Source: Jaapia argillacea MUCL 33604
Taxonomy: Eukaryota; Basidiomycota; Agaricomycetes; Jaapiales; Jaapiaceae
Assembly (NCBI GenBank): GCA_000697665.1
Contig: KL197728.1
Location: 385,154 to 449,153, forward strand
Length of the DNA: 64,000 bases
Direction of reading: 5' to 3'
Positions 22,499 through 34,624 of the stretch are shown here, piece by piece. The translations under genes and the position numbers were made by a program. Each line of letters begins with the position of its first letter. Position 1 is the stretch's first letter. Under the pieces are notes generated by a model that saw nothing but the letters and a program-made list of their open reading frames with translations, did no database searches and had not been told where the DNA came from.

Positions 22499-25400
22499 TT
22501 AGCTCAAGACTTTCTCGTTACCAACCACCCTTGTTGCTCGCATACGGCAGCGCAGGAGTATCTGACGTCGACACCAACCTATACCGCGTCAAGATGCTCG
22601 AGACTAGTTTCCAACATTCAGCATATGACTAGTACGATTTATACCAGCAAATACCGTTGCAGTTACCTTCGCGACCCAGCCTATTCTTACACCGACGCCG
22701 TTCGTGGGCTTCGACTTCGACATGCGTTTCAACACTGGTCCTTCTGCAGGAACTATTCTTGCAGGTATCACACCTACCCTTGAAACCTTACTGCATGGAA
22801 AAGTCCCCCCTAGAATACAAAAGCCGTTCTTCTGATTACTCCCACTTGCACACTCTCAGGTATCCCTGGTTTGTGTTGATCATCTTCGCTGGTGATCAGG
22901 TCCGGAATAAGCTTGTGTTTGAATAGTGGGCCATCATACCCCTATTGCACTCGCAGGACTTCAAGCGAGTACAGTTGAAAGGTTTCCCACCCATCGTCGT
23001 CTACGTATTACATAAATACAAAAATATCATAAGGCCGCAGTATAGAAGTCACGGTGCTAGTAGAGTGTTGACTAGACCCTGACACTGTGAAGAAGTGAAA
23101 GCTTGCAACACCCACGTAAAAGTAGATTCTTCCGGAACTTGTCTAGTGGCATAAGTCCGTTCCGACATTTATGGCAGACCCTAGGGATTTTCCCAGAATT
23201 TACTCAGCCCGGATTCCGAATTTCACATACCCTCGTTCACACGAGAACCCACCCAGTTTCACATGCCACCACAAGATAGCAATCTCGTTATCAATTTCAT
23301 TTGCCGCATCCTTCTCATCTGCCTCACCAGCATTCATCTCGGCATCGCTATCTGCTCTCACGTTCGTGGAACCCTTATCCACGTTCACAACCAATTACTC
23401 CAATTGGTTATCACCACCACACACACTACATATAGACCAATCGTCGTTCCGGCCATTCATTTCCAGTTTGACGAAAACGGTTACATCAGCAGCTTCCTCG
23501 GAGACCTATATAATGAGGAGGATTTTGAACGTCCTTGGAACGCAGCACCCACTCCACCACCACCAGCAGCACCTTCAGTCGGAACACCCGACTTTGCCAC
23601 CACACCACCTCGATCACCATCACCTCCTAGTCCTTGCGAACAGGAGTTTCTTCGTCGCCTCACCGAAATCCGCCAACATCGACCAGAACTCGACCCCCTC
23701 GACGTACTCCGTCACCGCCTAAACGCCCTCAACACCACCCTCGACTATCCAGACACTCGTGGTAATACCCCTGACTACGAGAACTACGAGACTGCTGAAC
23801 CCTCTGAGTAGATGCCCATTGACACCAGACGTTTCGCCCCCATTCAATTTAACGAACACCTTATTTTTTGGGTTGTTTGCTTGTTGGAAGCGCTCCGAAC
23901 GATCATCAACGTCCTTGGAGAGGTTTGACCATACCTCACCGATGACGAATTACTTCGGATCGAAGGACCAACGGAGGACGTACGTAACATTCGAGAGGCA
24001 TTAGTAGAGGCAATCAATAGAGGAGAGTGGAGACGAGAAGTGGCCGAGCACGTACTGGAGAGACGATATAACCACTTCGGAGACGAAGATCCCCTTTTCG
24101 CACCTGACGAAGACATCGAAGGAAATACCCTCCTCAACGTCCTTATCCCCATTGCCCAATCACCACGCTTTCAGGAAGTAATTCCTGAAATTATTGATTT
24201 GACAGAGGACGACGACACGGTTGTAAAAGGAAGTGGAACTAGTGGAGACCCATTTGTATTGTTGTGATTATTTGGCGAAAGTAGTTCGAATTACAAAAAA
24301 CATTCAGGACCGCCACATTGAATCCGGATACAAGTCTCCCTTGTTACGGCCGATTCCACGTAGTCGGAAAAAGAGATAACTGAGATCGTACCTGGACATA
24401 CGGCAATGAAGCCGAAGAACACCTCTGTAACGAATCGCCCTGTCCAAACAGATATTTTTCCCCTGGGGACTCAGACGATGAAGACGAACCCGACGAAGAT
24501 AGCGAAAGACCAGTCACACCTCTCGCTCAATTTATAGGAGCTAGAGCCGGACATCGTCGAGCACCGTCTATCGACGTCGAGTCGTCACCAGAAATCCCTA
24601 CTAGCCGACCACCAGGAGAACCATCACCAACAACACCACCAACACCCACACGAATCCCATTACCCCAAACACCCCTAACCGTACCCTTTTCCACATTAAC
24701 ACCCCTTCTTCCACCAAGCGCTCAATTACCGCCCGTCATGGCTGCCATACAGATGACAGATGTCCAATTCCAGCAACTTCTCGACACCCTAAGGGGTTCT
24801 AACTCGAAAGTGGAAAAAATTGCGGCACCAGGATATTACGATGGAGACAAGAAGGAGTACGATGACTGGCGGGACAACATTGTCGCCTATATCGACGCAA
24901 ATACTAAGGCATACGGAACCGACAAAGCCAAGTTTCTATATGTCACCTCCTTACTCCGTGGAGCAGCGTCAACATGGAGGAAACATATTCGAACTCAGTG
25001 GACGCAACATGAAGGATTGCTCACGGCGGAAAAAGCCAAAGCAGCGCCTGATGCTGCCGAGGTCGCTCGCCTTGAGCAGGTTCTCACATGGGATTGATTT
25101 CTGGGGGTTCTTGACGAGCGATTCAGAGAAATCAATCGAGAAGAGAAGGCCCGCATTCGTATGTTGGAAACCAAACAGGGAAATCGAACCGCCGACAAAT
25201 ACCTCACCGACTACAATCGCTTCGTCCTAGAAGCAAAACTCAGCCTTCCAGATGCATTCCACATCGACAACTTCAAGTGGAATGTGAACACCGAAATCAT
25301 CCAGAAGATAGAGACGGGAATCACAAAACCACCAACCGGTTTTGTTGATTACGGCGCATGGATTATTCAGATCGACGAAGCAACGCAACAGTTCAACGCG

Positions 25401-28400
25401 CAACATCATCAGACCCAACTCTCGGCCCAAGCCCGTCCTTTCGTCCCTCGTCCCCAAACGGTATTCATACAACGTGGTCAACCCCCTCGACAATTCACCC
25501 CACAACAGTATCGTCCACCACCTGGACCTCCCCCATCACAATCTGGATCCGGCCAGAATACGCAAAACTGGAGAACCGGCACGGGTGTAACGTTCGGAGG
25601 CAGTGGTCAGCCAATGGACTTAAGTCGTGCACGTGCCTCGGCAGTTTGCTACAATTGCCAACAGAAAGGCCACTTCGCACGGGACTGCCCACAACCGAAA
25701 CACCCCATGGTGGAACGTTCTCGGGAGATGTTCGTGCAGTATACACCAGAAGAACTCGCGGAAATCCGCAACCTTTTGGATTTGATAAACCAAAAAACAA
25801 ACGTCGAGGAGATGGACTACGAAAACGCCCAAAAACAGGAGCAAATGGACCAAGTAGCTACGGAGTATGTAGATGAAGAAGACGATCCTAATTCTCTCCT
25901 GGACGATCCTTCTGTGATACCGCAGTCTTTTTACCCCAGTCGATAGTTAACGATGCAGATTATCGACAGGACATTCTTCTTTCAGGTTCTAGATACTCAC
26001 CGTTAAATTATAATGACACATTGTATATGGACCGTACCATAGAATTAGATACTGGTACCACGGTGAATCTAATCCCTGACTCTCCCACAGGCATCGGACT
26101 TGATAAAAGCTCTTTAAAACAACTACGCACCAAAACTGCCAAGCAGTTCTGGTCTTCTATGACGGAATGTAGCCAAAAAGACCAACTCGCTATGCTTCGT
26201 CGATGGACTCCCAGGGCTAGACGTTCAGAAGTCGCATCACCACAGATCCTTAAGGAATTGATGTCCTCATCCGATCCTGTGGAAGCTGTGGCTGAGTTGC
26301 GGGAACCTCGCAAATATTGTTGGATTCGTAAAACCACCAAGAACCAAGGGTTTGAATTGGACGTTAACGTACGAATCAAGAATCTCCAGACTCAGGAAGT
26401 CTATTCTGAGAAAGCCCTGATTGACTCCGGTTGTACTTTCTCGGCAATCGACGCCAAGTACGTTGACAAACTTGGTCTGGACACCATCGAATTTGCCAGG
26501 CCTGTGGCCATTTACAATACCGACGGCACTCGTAATTTGACTTCCATTACTCGCTATTGCCAGGTCGAGTTGGAGATGTTTGGCCACACGGAGTTGATAT
26601 CTCTTTGTGTGACGACGCTGGCACATCATAATATCTTTATAGGGTATGATTGGCTTAATAAACATAACCCTGATGTCAACTGGGTCGACAATACGCTCGT
26701 TTTTAATCGCTGCCCCTCTGTTTGTGGGGTGGTGCCCGCCCTCCTTCGTCGTGCGGACGTTGGCCACAGTTTGGGACTGGATTTGGTTGATTTCCCGGAC
26801 GATGACGGTGGTGATCTGGAATCTCACCTTAAGAGGGGAGATAGAGTCTTTGTCACCCACTTTCGACCTAGTTTCGCACGAGCCACTGGCACATTGTCAA
26901 CACAATTGGCTATTAACGCAGAAGCAAAGCGTGAGAAGAAGCATTGGAAGGAGATTGTATCTCCGCAGTTCCACGATTTCGTGGACGTCTTCACCAAGGA
27001 GGATTTTGAAAACACTCCAGACTCACGGATCTGGGATCATGCTATAGAATTGAAGCCAGGTTCGACACCTACGGACTGTAAACTGTACCCACTATCACCA
27101 AGCGAACAAAGGGAACTTGATGAGTTCCTAGAGGAGAATCTGAAAACTGGATGCATCAGACCTTCCAAATCGCCTATGGCGTCACCCTTCTTCTTTGTCA
27201 AGAAAAAGGATGGACGACTCAGACCGGTACAGGATTACCGAAAACTCAATGAGATGACGATCAAGAATCATTATCTGCTTCCACTCATTGGAGAATTGTT
27301 CGATAAACTAAAAGATGCTAAATACTTTACGAAGCTCGATGTTCGCTGGGGATACAACAACATCCGCATCAAGGAAGGAGACGAATGGAAGGCAGCCTTT
27401 AGGACTAACTGAGGATTGTTCGAACCTCTGGTTATGTTCTTCGGACTAACCAATTCCCCTGCCACATTCCAAACCATGATGAACGAAATCTTCCATGAAT
27501 TAATCAACGAAGGACACGTCATCGTCTATATGGATGACATATTAATATTCACCAAGACCCTGGAGGAAAATCGTCGAGTTACCAGGCAAGTCCTGGAGAT
27601 TCTTCGGCAACATAAATTATATCTTAAGCCGGAGAAGTGCGAATTCGAGAAGGAAACCGTGGAATACTTAGGACACATCGTATCCGCAGGACAAATCTCT
27701 CTCGATCTGGTCAAAGTTCAGGGAGTACTCGGATGGCCTTTGCCGAAGTCCAAACGAGACGTTCAATCCTTCCTTGGGTTTTGTAACTTCTATCGACGGT
27801 TCATCAAAGGGTTTAGTGAGATCGCACGACCCTTAAATGATCTCACCGGCAAAACCAACTTCCGCTGGACGGACAGTCAACAACAAGCTTTTGAAAAGCT
27901 GAAAACGGCGATTACATCCACACCCGTCCTTCATCACCTGACTAACACCAACAAGTATTGTGTAGAAACGGATGCTTCCAACTATGTCGTAGGAGCCGTG
28001 CTCTCACAGCATCAAGAAGGAAAGTGGGTTCCGATCGCTTTTATGTCCAAATCCATGAATGACGCCGAACGAAATTACGAAATCTACGACAAAGAAATGC
28101 TTGCGATAATGAAAGCCCTCAGGGAGTGGCGTCACTACCTTCTTGGTGCAGAACAAGAATTCAAAATTCTCACTGACCATCAAAACCTTACATACTTCCA
28201 ATCTCCACAAAAGCTCAACCAAAGACAAGCACGTTGGTACACGGAACTGGCCGAGTATCACTTTACTCTTCAACATAAAGCCGGCAAAGAGAACACCAAA
28301 GCTGACTTATTGTCTCATCGCATCAACCATGACGACGGAAGGGAAGATGATAATAAAGACATCACAATGCTAAAACCACATTGGTTCCAACATTGGATGA

Positions 28401-29970
28401 GATCCAACGAGATCGTATTCGAAGGAAGTGATACTGCCATCCTGGGAATGATAAAACACGCTAGAAGAAAAAGGGATAAATCGGTGGAGATTGCTCTTCA
28501 GACAAAGAAGCCAGGCTTCGAAGAACATGATGGAATAATAGAATGGAAAGATAGAATATACGTACCAAAAGATCTGACGATTCGTGAAGAAATCATTCGA
28601 CATCATCACGATGTACCCAAAGCAGGACATCCCGGCGCCGCCAAAACACACCAGCTAATCACACGAGATTATTGGTGGCCCACAATTCAGTACAATGTCA
28701 AGAAGTATGTCGAGGGATGTGTCGATTGCCAATGTGCGAAACCTCGTCGAGGTGCTACCCACGCTCCCTTACACCCAAATCAAATACTGGATTCACCTGG
28801 AGAAATCATCGGGATCGATATCATTGGTCCATTACCTGTTTCCAAAGGATGTGACGCTCTTCTCGTCATCACCAATCACTTAGCCAAAAATATACAACTT
28901 CTTCCCATCACTACAGAATTATCTGCGCCTGGAGTAGCCTGACTCTTCCGCAACAGATGGTGGTGCGAATTCGGATACCCCCGAAAAGTTGTCAGTGATC
29001 GAGGGACACAATTCGTGTCGAACTTCATGAAGGAACTTCATAGTCTCATGGGAATCAGTATGAATCCATCAACTGCCTACCATCTGCAGACGAATGGACA
29101 GACTGAACGTGCAAATCAAGAGGTTGAACTCTACCTCCGCATATTCATCAATCATTTACAGGATGATTGGTACGATTGGATTTCTCAGGCCGAATTCGCA
29201 TATAACAATAAACCTCATTCCACTACGGGATACTCCCCTTTCTATCTATTATATGGTCGACATCCATGGACCGGAGTCAATTACCGCCGAAAGGCAAATA
29301 ACGAGTCCGTTCAAGACTTCCACGATCGCATGCGCAGAACTTGGGACGACGCCAAAGCAGCAATGGCCAAAGTGCAGGAGCAGATGAAATTGTATTACGA
29401 TCGCAAGAAGTCCAACTCGTACCAATTCAAGATTGGCAACATGGTCTGGTTGGAAGCCACGAACATCACGACAGATCGTCCAATGAAAAAATTGGATGAC
29501 AAACGATATGGCCCCTTTAAAATTATAAAACAACATGGATCTGCTTACGAACTCGCTCTTCCTACCGAATGGAAGAAACAACGTATCCACCCTGTCTTCA
29601 ACGAAGCCTATTTCCGTCCGTACAAGAAAGGCGAATTCAAAAATCAGAAGCAACCCCCACCTCCACCCACTGTCGTCAGTGATGGTTCCGAACAAAAAAT
29701 TGAAGCTCTTACTCAGTATCGCGAACATAACAGTAGCATTCAGTATATGGTGAAGTGGAAAGGTCAACCTTCTGGTGACAATCAATGGATGGATTGGAAA
29801 TTTGTGAAGGAACAAAGGGAGGATTTGATGAAGAAGTTCCATCGGGAACATCCGGCTTATCGACCGCCCGAACGACTGATATTACGTTCCTTGCAAGTTC
29901 GGATGTTGCCTGTTGACGTATTGGACTGTAATGACGATCCATGAGGACATGGACCTTGAGAGGGGGGTAA

Positions 29971-30264
29971 TGTCACGTTCTTTTTACTTCTGATCACCTG
30001 ACCTGTAGAACATTCGTTAGTATTCCAACCAGTAGCGTTAAGATCTCACTATGACGCCTTATTGCACCATCAGACTATTCTTAGCTAGCCATGTAGTATA
30101 TAAGCTTGTACCATCTTAATGCAAACCCCAGTCTTGAGCTGGTCTATTCCAAACCAGCCACTCTTGTGTGTCATTGGTCGACCTCATTACTCCTTGATCG
30201 CTACTCGCACTCATCATCCAGCGCTGCTGCCAGTCACATCCCTGGTTGTTGTTTGTTGCTGACA
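29971..30264 (+). repeat. 3' LTR
   Basis: 294 bases, the same ends as the 5' LTR, preceded by a purine-rich tract. The truncated F-box frame on the opposite strand runs into this LTR for 16 codons before stopping. Confidence 0.95.
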
Positions 30265-30269
30265 CTCGT
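30265..30269. repeat. Target site duplication, right copy (CTCGT)
   Basis: Identical to 22200-22204. On the minus strand it is part of the F-box codons for Asp-Glu. Confidence 0.92.
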
Positions 30270-31704
30270 CCTCCGAAAGATTCTGGGCTATCGAGGGGCT
30301 CAGGACCAATCTATTCACTGGCGTTCCCGCAGCTGCCCTGGCTTCTAGGGTTCGTCTCATATCCTCCATCGGAAGCGGTGAGCAAAGATATAGATTGGAC
30401 AACTGGGAGCAGATGGTTGACCCGTCGGGGTGGACAAATGATAGAGATTTGATTAAGGGGATCTGGCCCTCTCCAGTTGCGGACAAGGTGAGCAGCTGTG
30501 GCATATTTTGTAGGAGGGCGATCCACTGCTCGACGGACACCAAATCCCAATTTTTGTCAAGGCTGAGGTCCAGAACCTCCAAACTGGACCAAAGAAACAA
30601 GGATTGCATTTCGTTTAAAAAGAGCAGGGCATGGTGCTTTTCGACGGCACTTGCGACTTGGAGGTGATTAGGAGAAGTGGGAGCGAGTGTCACGGGATCA
30701 AAGGCAATTGTGCCTGTCAAGGAGACAACGTGAAAGAGTGAAACGGTGATATTCAGATACCGAAGGACACTTGTCTTCGCTTTGACGGGATGTCCTTCCG
30801 TGGAGAAGGGTCGAAGGATCACTGCTATCAATGGACGATGAATTTTGAGAGAGATTTGGCACGACAGTGGTATATCGAGGTGATTGGAAATCCACGGGGG
30901 AGTGTCGGGGTCTATACTGTCGATAACGAGTGACTGAAGGTGAGGGAGAGCGTGTCGGCGATTCGGTATGGCGGCCCAATCAATTGTCGTTGGGAGGGAG
31001 ATGCCTGGGTTGAAAAGATGTAAGATCTCGAGGCCCGGACATCTTTGCGCCAATGTCAGGATGAACGTGTCGATGAACGTGAACTCCTCGTCCCAACAAT
31101 CGTGCAAGATGAGGGAGACAAGGTTGCTGAATAAGGTTGACGACCAACTTGGGATATGGGAACTGTGTAGTTCCAGCCTCCTGAGGGATGGCGGCGATTC
31201 CCCGCCGAAGAAGGTATCGGGCTGTAGGGTACAAATCAAATACCCGATTCGGAGGTCCTCGAGATACGGGGCATGACTTGTCAGCCCCCCTAACTCATAT
31301 GATCCCATCTCGCAGCTGTCGACATAGAGGGAAAGGGAACGGGTCCGCGCCAACACACCGTTGATTATCTGAAATATCTTGTCCAAGAAGGGTTGGTCCA
31401 CGACAAAGGGACTCGGTTCGTCTTGAAGCTCAGATGTGTCGATGTATGCGACGACGATATTGAGGGGGGCTGGATCCGAACGCTGCACATACTCCTCCGC
31501 CCATCTCAAACTGGCCGAATCGAACTGGATATGAGTCCAAAGGGAAGGCGAAGTCATCGCGATATGGCGCCAGAGACGGCAAACATAGGTCACCGACCTC
31601 CAGCTGCCGTCGTGACCCAGGTGAACTTGATGAATCCGGAAGATCTCAAGAAGCAGTTCCATTGGGAGGAAGGAAATTGGCGACAAGGCAGGTGGGCCGG
31701 GCAT
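30265..31704 (-). CDS. F-box/LRR-like protein, 3' end cut by the retroelement
   Basis: A single minus-strand frame starts with ATG at 31704 and runs 480 host codons to the insertion point. It then reads into the LTR and stops at about 30214. The N-terminus holds an F-box (about residues 10-60: FLPMELLLEIF, then VTYVCRLWRHIA and LWTHIQF). The rest is leucine-rich, with LRRLELHSSHIP, LEVLDLSLDKNW and a C-terminal LNRLVL-type block, as in the large mushroom F-box family. F-box proteins bring substrates to SCF ubiquitin ligases through Skp1. The original protein would have had about 510 residues; the last 30 codons are at 22107-22204. The N-terminal F-box is intact, so a tail-swapped product may still be made. 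An ATTTCAG just before the ATG could be an acceptor, so an upstream exon is possible. Confidence 0.8.
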
Positions 31705-32402
31705 CTGAAATAGGAAACGTCCGCTAAGTCAATCCGAAAACTTGCCCGTAGTAGTCAGAGGATACCACAATATAGGGACTGGTCACTTTTTTGTGGGTTC
31801 AGTACTGGAAGTCCTCTATGGCGAGATTGAACTATAAAGATGCAGGATATCAGCTACGCTTCCGATAGGAATGAGTTGCGCCCACCTCTGATTTCCGAAT
31901 AAATGTAACAGGCTTGCTTGCCAACAGATGAGGGAGTGGGGGAGAGACGAATGCACAGGGGTAAGAGGTTAAGTTATGCCACAAAAGCGGGAACTGAGAC
32001 ACATGAAATAACGTGACAATCACACCGCATACATACCTTCAGTCAGCTATCACGCCAACTCGACTGGACAACCTGAGACGGCAGTGGGTGACGGTGGTGA
32101 TGAACATAAATCAAGTGGCTCTCATCGGTCTCACTCACTAAATCCGCTCAGCCGAGGGTATCCGGGCAACAACGCCAAACACATTTTACTTCAGACCGAG
32201 ACGAACACCACCAAAACTTACCTCGGGCCTCGAAGACACCTCAAAATCACCGTTCCAGTCGGGAACTTACACTGCTCATTCGACTTCCAGCGATGTCATC
32301 CCTGGCAGACAAGGCGAGAATCAGCGGTAGTTGTCGCTCACCAAGTGGCCCCGAGGGTGTGGGATTGAAATTGTCTTTGGATGTCTTCTAGAATTGAATG
32401 AG
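31705..32402. other. Intergenic, upstream of the split F-box gene
   Basis: No gene is seen. The right edge (about 32403) is the start of sequence repeated at 35,348, that is, the boundary of the F-box tandem array. Confidence 0.4.
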
Positions 32403-32830
32403 GTAGTCCCACTGGTGGTCCAGCGGTGCACAAGCCATGTCAGCGGTAGGTGTAATGTTCGTTTGATGGACGACGTCATTCACGAATTTTACTAAATCTT
32501 CAAATAAGTCCCCGAAGGTATCGTCACCCCGACTATGTCAGACCATATCCTTGACTGAGGTAGCAAAATCCCTGATCGCCGGATGCACTCCTTGGGTCAG
32601 CTCGAGGACGCCTCCATGTCGAATGCAACCGACGTTCGGAGAAAGTGAACGCTCAGGAAGGTGTGGCGCCAATGACGGCAAACGAATGTCACGGATATCC
32701 ATGAGCTTCCGTGCCGGGCCGTTGTTCAATGAGACGAAAATTGAGACAACTAGCTCGTCAGGAAGACACGCGATGGGAAGTACTCGATTTCAAATGGATT
32801 GAGTAGAACAAGCGATTTCGGAACCGCTGG
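32403..32830. repeat. F-box array repeat, copy 1
   Basis: This resembles 35,348-35,790 base for base over most of its length (shared AGCGGTGCACAAGCCATGTC-like start, TCTTCAAATAAGTCCC, and CTCGAGGACGCCTCCATGTC against CTCGAGGACACCTCCATGTC). By eye identity is about 80%. The shared block contains decayed F-box coding sequence on the minus strand and marks a tandem duplication. Confidence 0.75.
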
Positions 32831-33153
32831 TTAGATGTCAAGCTTGAGCACCGCGAACCGAAGGTGACGTATGACCAAAGCTGATGAGCTCTGAGTGCAA
32901 CATTGCGCCAACGACGACAGACGTGGGTCACTGTCGCCCAACCTTCTCCATTTGGACTGTCTTCATTGATGTCCTCAATGGCGACATCAAACTCCAAGTC
33001 AACCAGGGCCTGAAAGACGTCAACGAGGAGCTCGTCTGGAAACTTCGAGATGCCGCTGCATCTCGGTTTCTGGGGGAAACGAGTAGTGCAAGTAGATCTG
33101 ACACCAGGCTCATTTCCGGCCACTGGTGACGACAATTTGAGGGACTTCTTCAT
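32540..33153 (-). pseudogene. Chimeric F-box pseudogene
   Basis: From ATG at 33153 (MKKSLKLSSPV) the minus strand encodes the same first 100 or so residues as the intact gene at 36177-37826 (FPDELLVDVFQALVDLEF, then VTHVCRRWRNVALRAHQLW). At about 32,850 the similarity switches abruptly to the sequence of the other pseudogene (35.4-35.9 kb). The frame ends soon after, and the LRR part is missing. It is therefore a mosaic of two array members, with the join near 32,835-32,852. The 5' part is nearly identical to copy B, so the event is recent. Confidence 0.8.
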
Positions 33154-33264
33154 CAGGATGGCGGAAAGGCGATCTGTAATTGATGAAGAACAACACATAA
33201 GCATTCAGCATCAGAGGAGTCAGAGGGTTGGGAGTTGGATAATTTTGAGTGGTGGCAGGGCGCT

Positions 33265-34314
33265 ACAAGGAACCTGTCCCCCAAAAAGCACAAAATATTC
33301 CCGACCACCCTAATCCTCGTCATCGACCTTATCATCCCACTTCCAGTGCCACACATTTCCCCGAAGATCGGGAATGCCAACCTTGCCATCCAACCCATGA
33401 GAAGCATCCCAACCCAGGGAGGACCTGTCTCGTCCCCTCGCCTAGAGGTTGGAGTGGGACAAAAGCATATCCTTCCATTTGGAGCAATCCTCATACAGGA
33501 TATCACAGAGGGGCACCCCATTTCTCCCCTGGGCTGGAAAGAAGACCAAATTCATGCTATCATCCCAGCATGCCTGAAAAATATTGGAAATTTGAAAATG
33601 CAAAGCAATGGAAGGAGGTGGGAGCGAACAAACCATCTGCAGGAACTTGAAAAGCATCCTGAGGGAGACAACATTCACTGTCTCCTCCAACACAAGTGTG
33701 ATGCTCTGGGCATCACCCAACATAGTGATCACCCTTGCAGTGGTGTCAGGAAGGCACAAGTACTGTTTAGTCAAATGATAATGGTCATCAGATATCATAT
33801 GGATCAGGGCTGGCAAATACTCACTATTTCATAGAGAGGGGGTGTGACTGCTGCCATCTGAATGTTGTCTGTTACAAACCAGAAAGGCAGGAGAGTGGAG
33901 ATATGGACTCACATCCAGGCAAACTGACAAGGTGTTCTTGGGTGTTTGTGGTGTGAGGACAAGACCCGCATCAGGGTGTCCAATTGGACAGAACACAATG
34001 AGATTTGAGTCGTGATAGTGGGGCATTTTTTGTACTGCATTCAAGATGCTGCACCAGTCCGCACCCTTGAATGAGACACTAATCAGCAGTGTGAAAGCCC
34101 GGAAAGAATCGTGACGCCTATGGTACTTGAGAGGGACAGCCCTCTCGTTCTCCGGTTGTTTTTGTAGAGTGACAAAAGGTGCATTGTGGAGGTGGGAGTT
34201 AAAACATCTGGCATTATAGGAGCAGTGATGAGAATGAAAAAGGTGTGGCGAATCTTCTGTTGTCAAGGTGATCACACAGGATAAGACCTGGTAAGCATAG
34301 AGTGTTGGGTGCTC
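33265..34314. mobile_element. 1,050-bp insertion of unknown origin
   Basis: Here GGCAGGGCGCT (ending 33264) and AAGACATTACAC (starting 34315) are 1,050 bases apart; in the paralogous flank at about 37,930-37,952 they are joined directly. The insert has a short GCT at both junctions and no terminal inverted repeats that I can see. On its minus strand runs a frame of about 280 codons (34,275 down to 33,442) interrupted once, with runs such as TARVITMLGDAQSITLVLEE. I do not recognise the protein. It could be a mobile element fragment, a retrocopy or captured genomic DNA. Confidence 0.6.
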
Positions 34315-34615
34315 AAGACATTACACATCACTCACCAGAACTGCCGGAACAAGTGAACTGCGGTTGATGCAATTACGTTTGTATCAGACGGTGCGGGTAG
34401 AAATGCGAGGTCGTCTGTTGGTCGTCGGATAAGTAAGCTTAAATGTCGCCAGATGAACGTTGTCTGCAAGTCCGCCTTCGCCTCAAGAGTCTTCTAATGC
34501 CGACGTGACGAACATGACATTCGTCACAGTTTCGTCACCTGACCGTGACTTGGCTTCAGTTGCTCCAGAAACGCAGGATCAATCCCCCAAAGTTGCGAGT
34601 CTGAACAATATAGCA
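34315..34615. repeat. F-box array upstream flank, copy A
   Basis: The start (CATTACACATCACTCACCAG onward) matches 37,941-38,045 (CATTACACGTCACTCACCAG onward) and more weakly 40,490-40,600. These are the regions before successive F-box genes, confirming that whole units with their promoters were duplicated. Confidence 0.65.
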
Positions 34616-34624
34616 GACAGCAAA
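34616..34624. repeat. 9-bp target duplication, left
   Basis: GACAGCAAA, matching GACAGCGAA at 35281-35289 in eight of nine positions. Confidence 0.65.

Larger units (their letters stand above)
22205..30264 (+). mobile_element. Ty3/Gypsy chromovirus LTR retrotransposon, 8,060 bp
   Basis: A full-length element with two 294-bp LTRs that start TG and end CA, flanked by a perfect 5-bp duplication. The order of parts is leader (about 22.5-24.7 kb, with a Pro-rich frame near 23.2-23.8 kb), Gag with a CCHC zinc knuckle (CYNCQQKGHFARDC, about 24.7-25.9 kb), aspartic protease (around 26.4 kb), reverse transcriptase (about 27.1-27.8 kb, with YMDD), RNase H (about 27.9-28.3 kb), integrase (about 28.6-29.4 kb) and a chromodomain-like end (about 29.7-29.9 kb). 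A purine tract (AGGGGGG) precedes the 3' LTR. Protease-RT-RNase H-integrase-chromodomain is the chromovirus order. No primer-binding site was recognised. The LTRs differ at about five of 294 positions (1.7%), so the insertion is young. The coding region is not fully open, with about four breaks, so it looks non-autonomous now. Confidence 0.95.

Noticed and set aside
22499-22520. Primer-binding site after the 5' LTR
   Set aside because: The sequence after the LTR does not match the initiator-tRNA pattern usual in this group; no call is made.
26267-26860. 197-codon minus-strand frame inside the retroelement
   Set aside because: Antisense shadow of the element's pol region.
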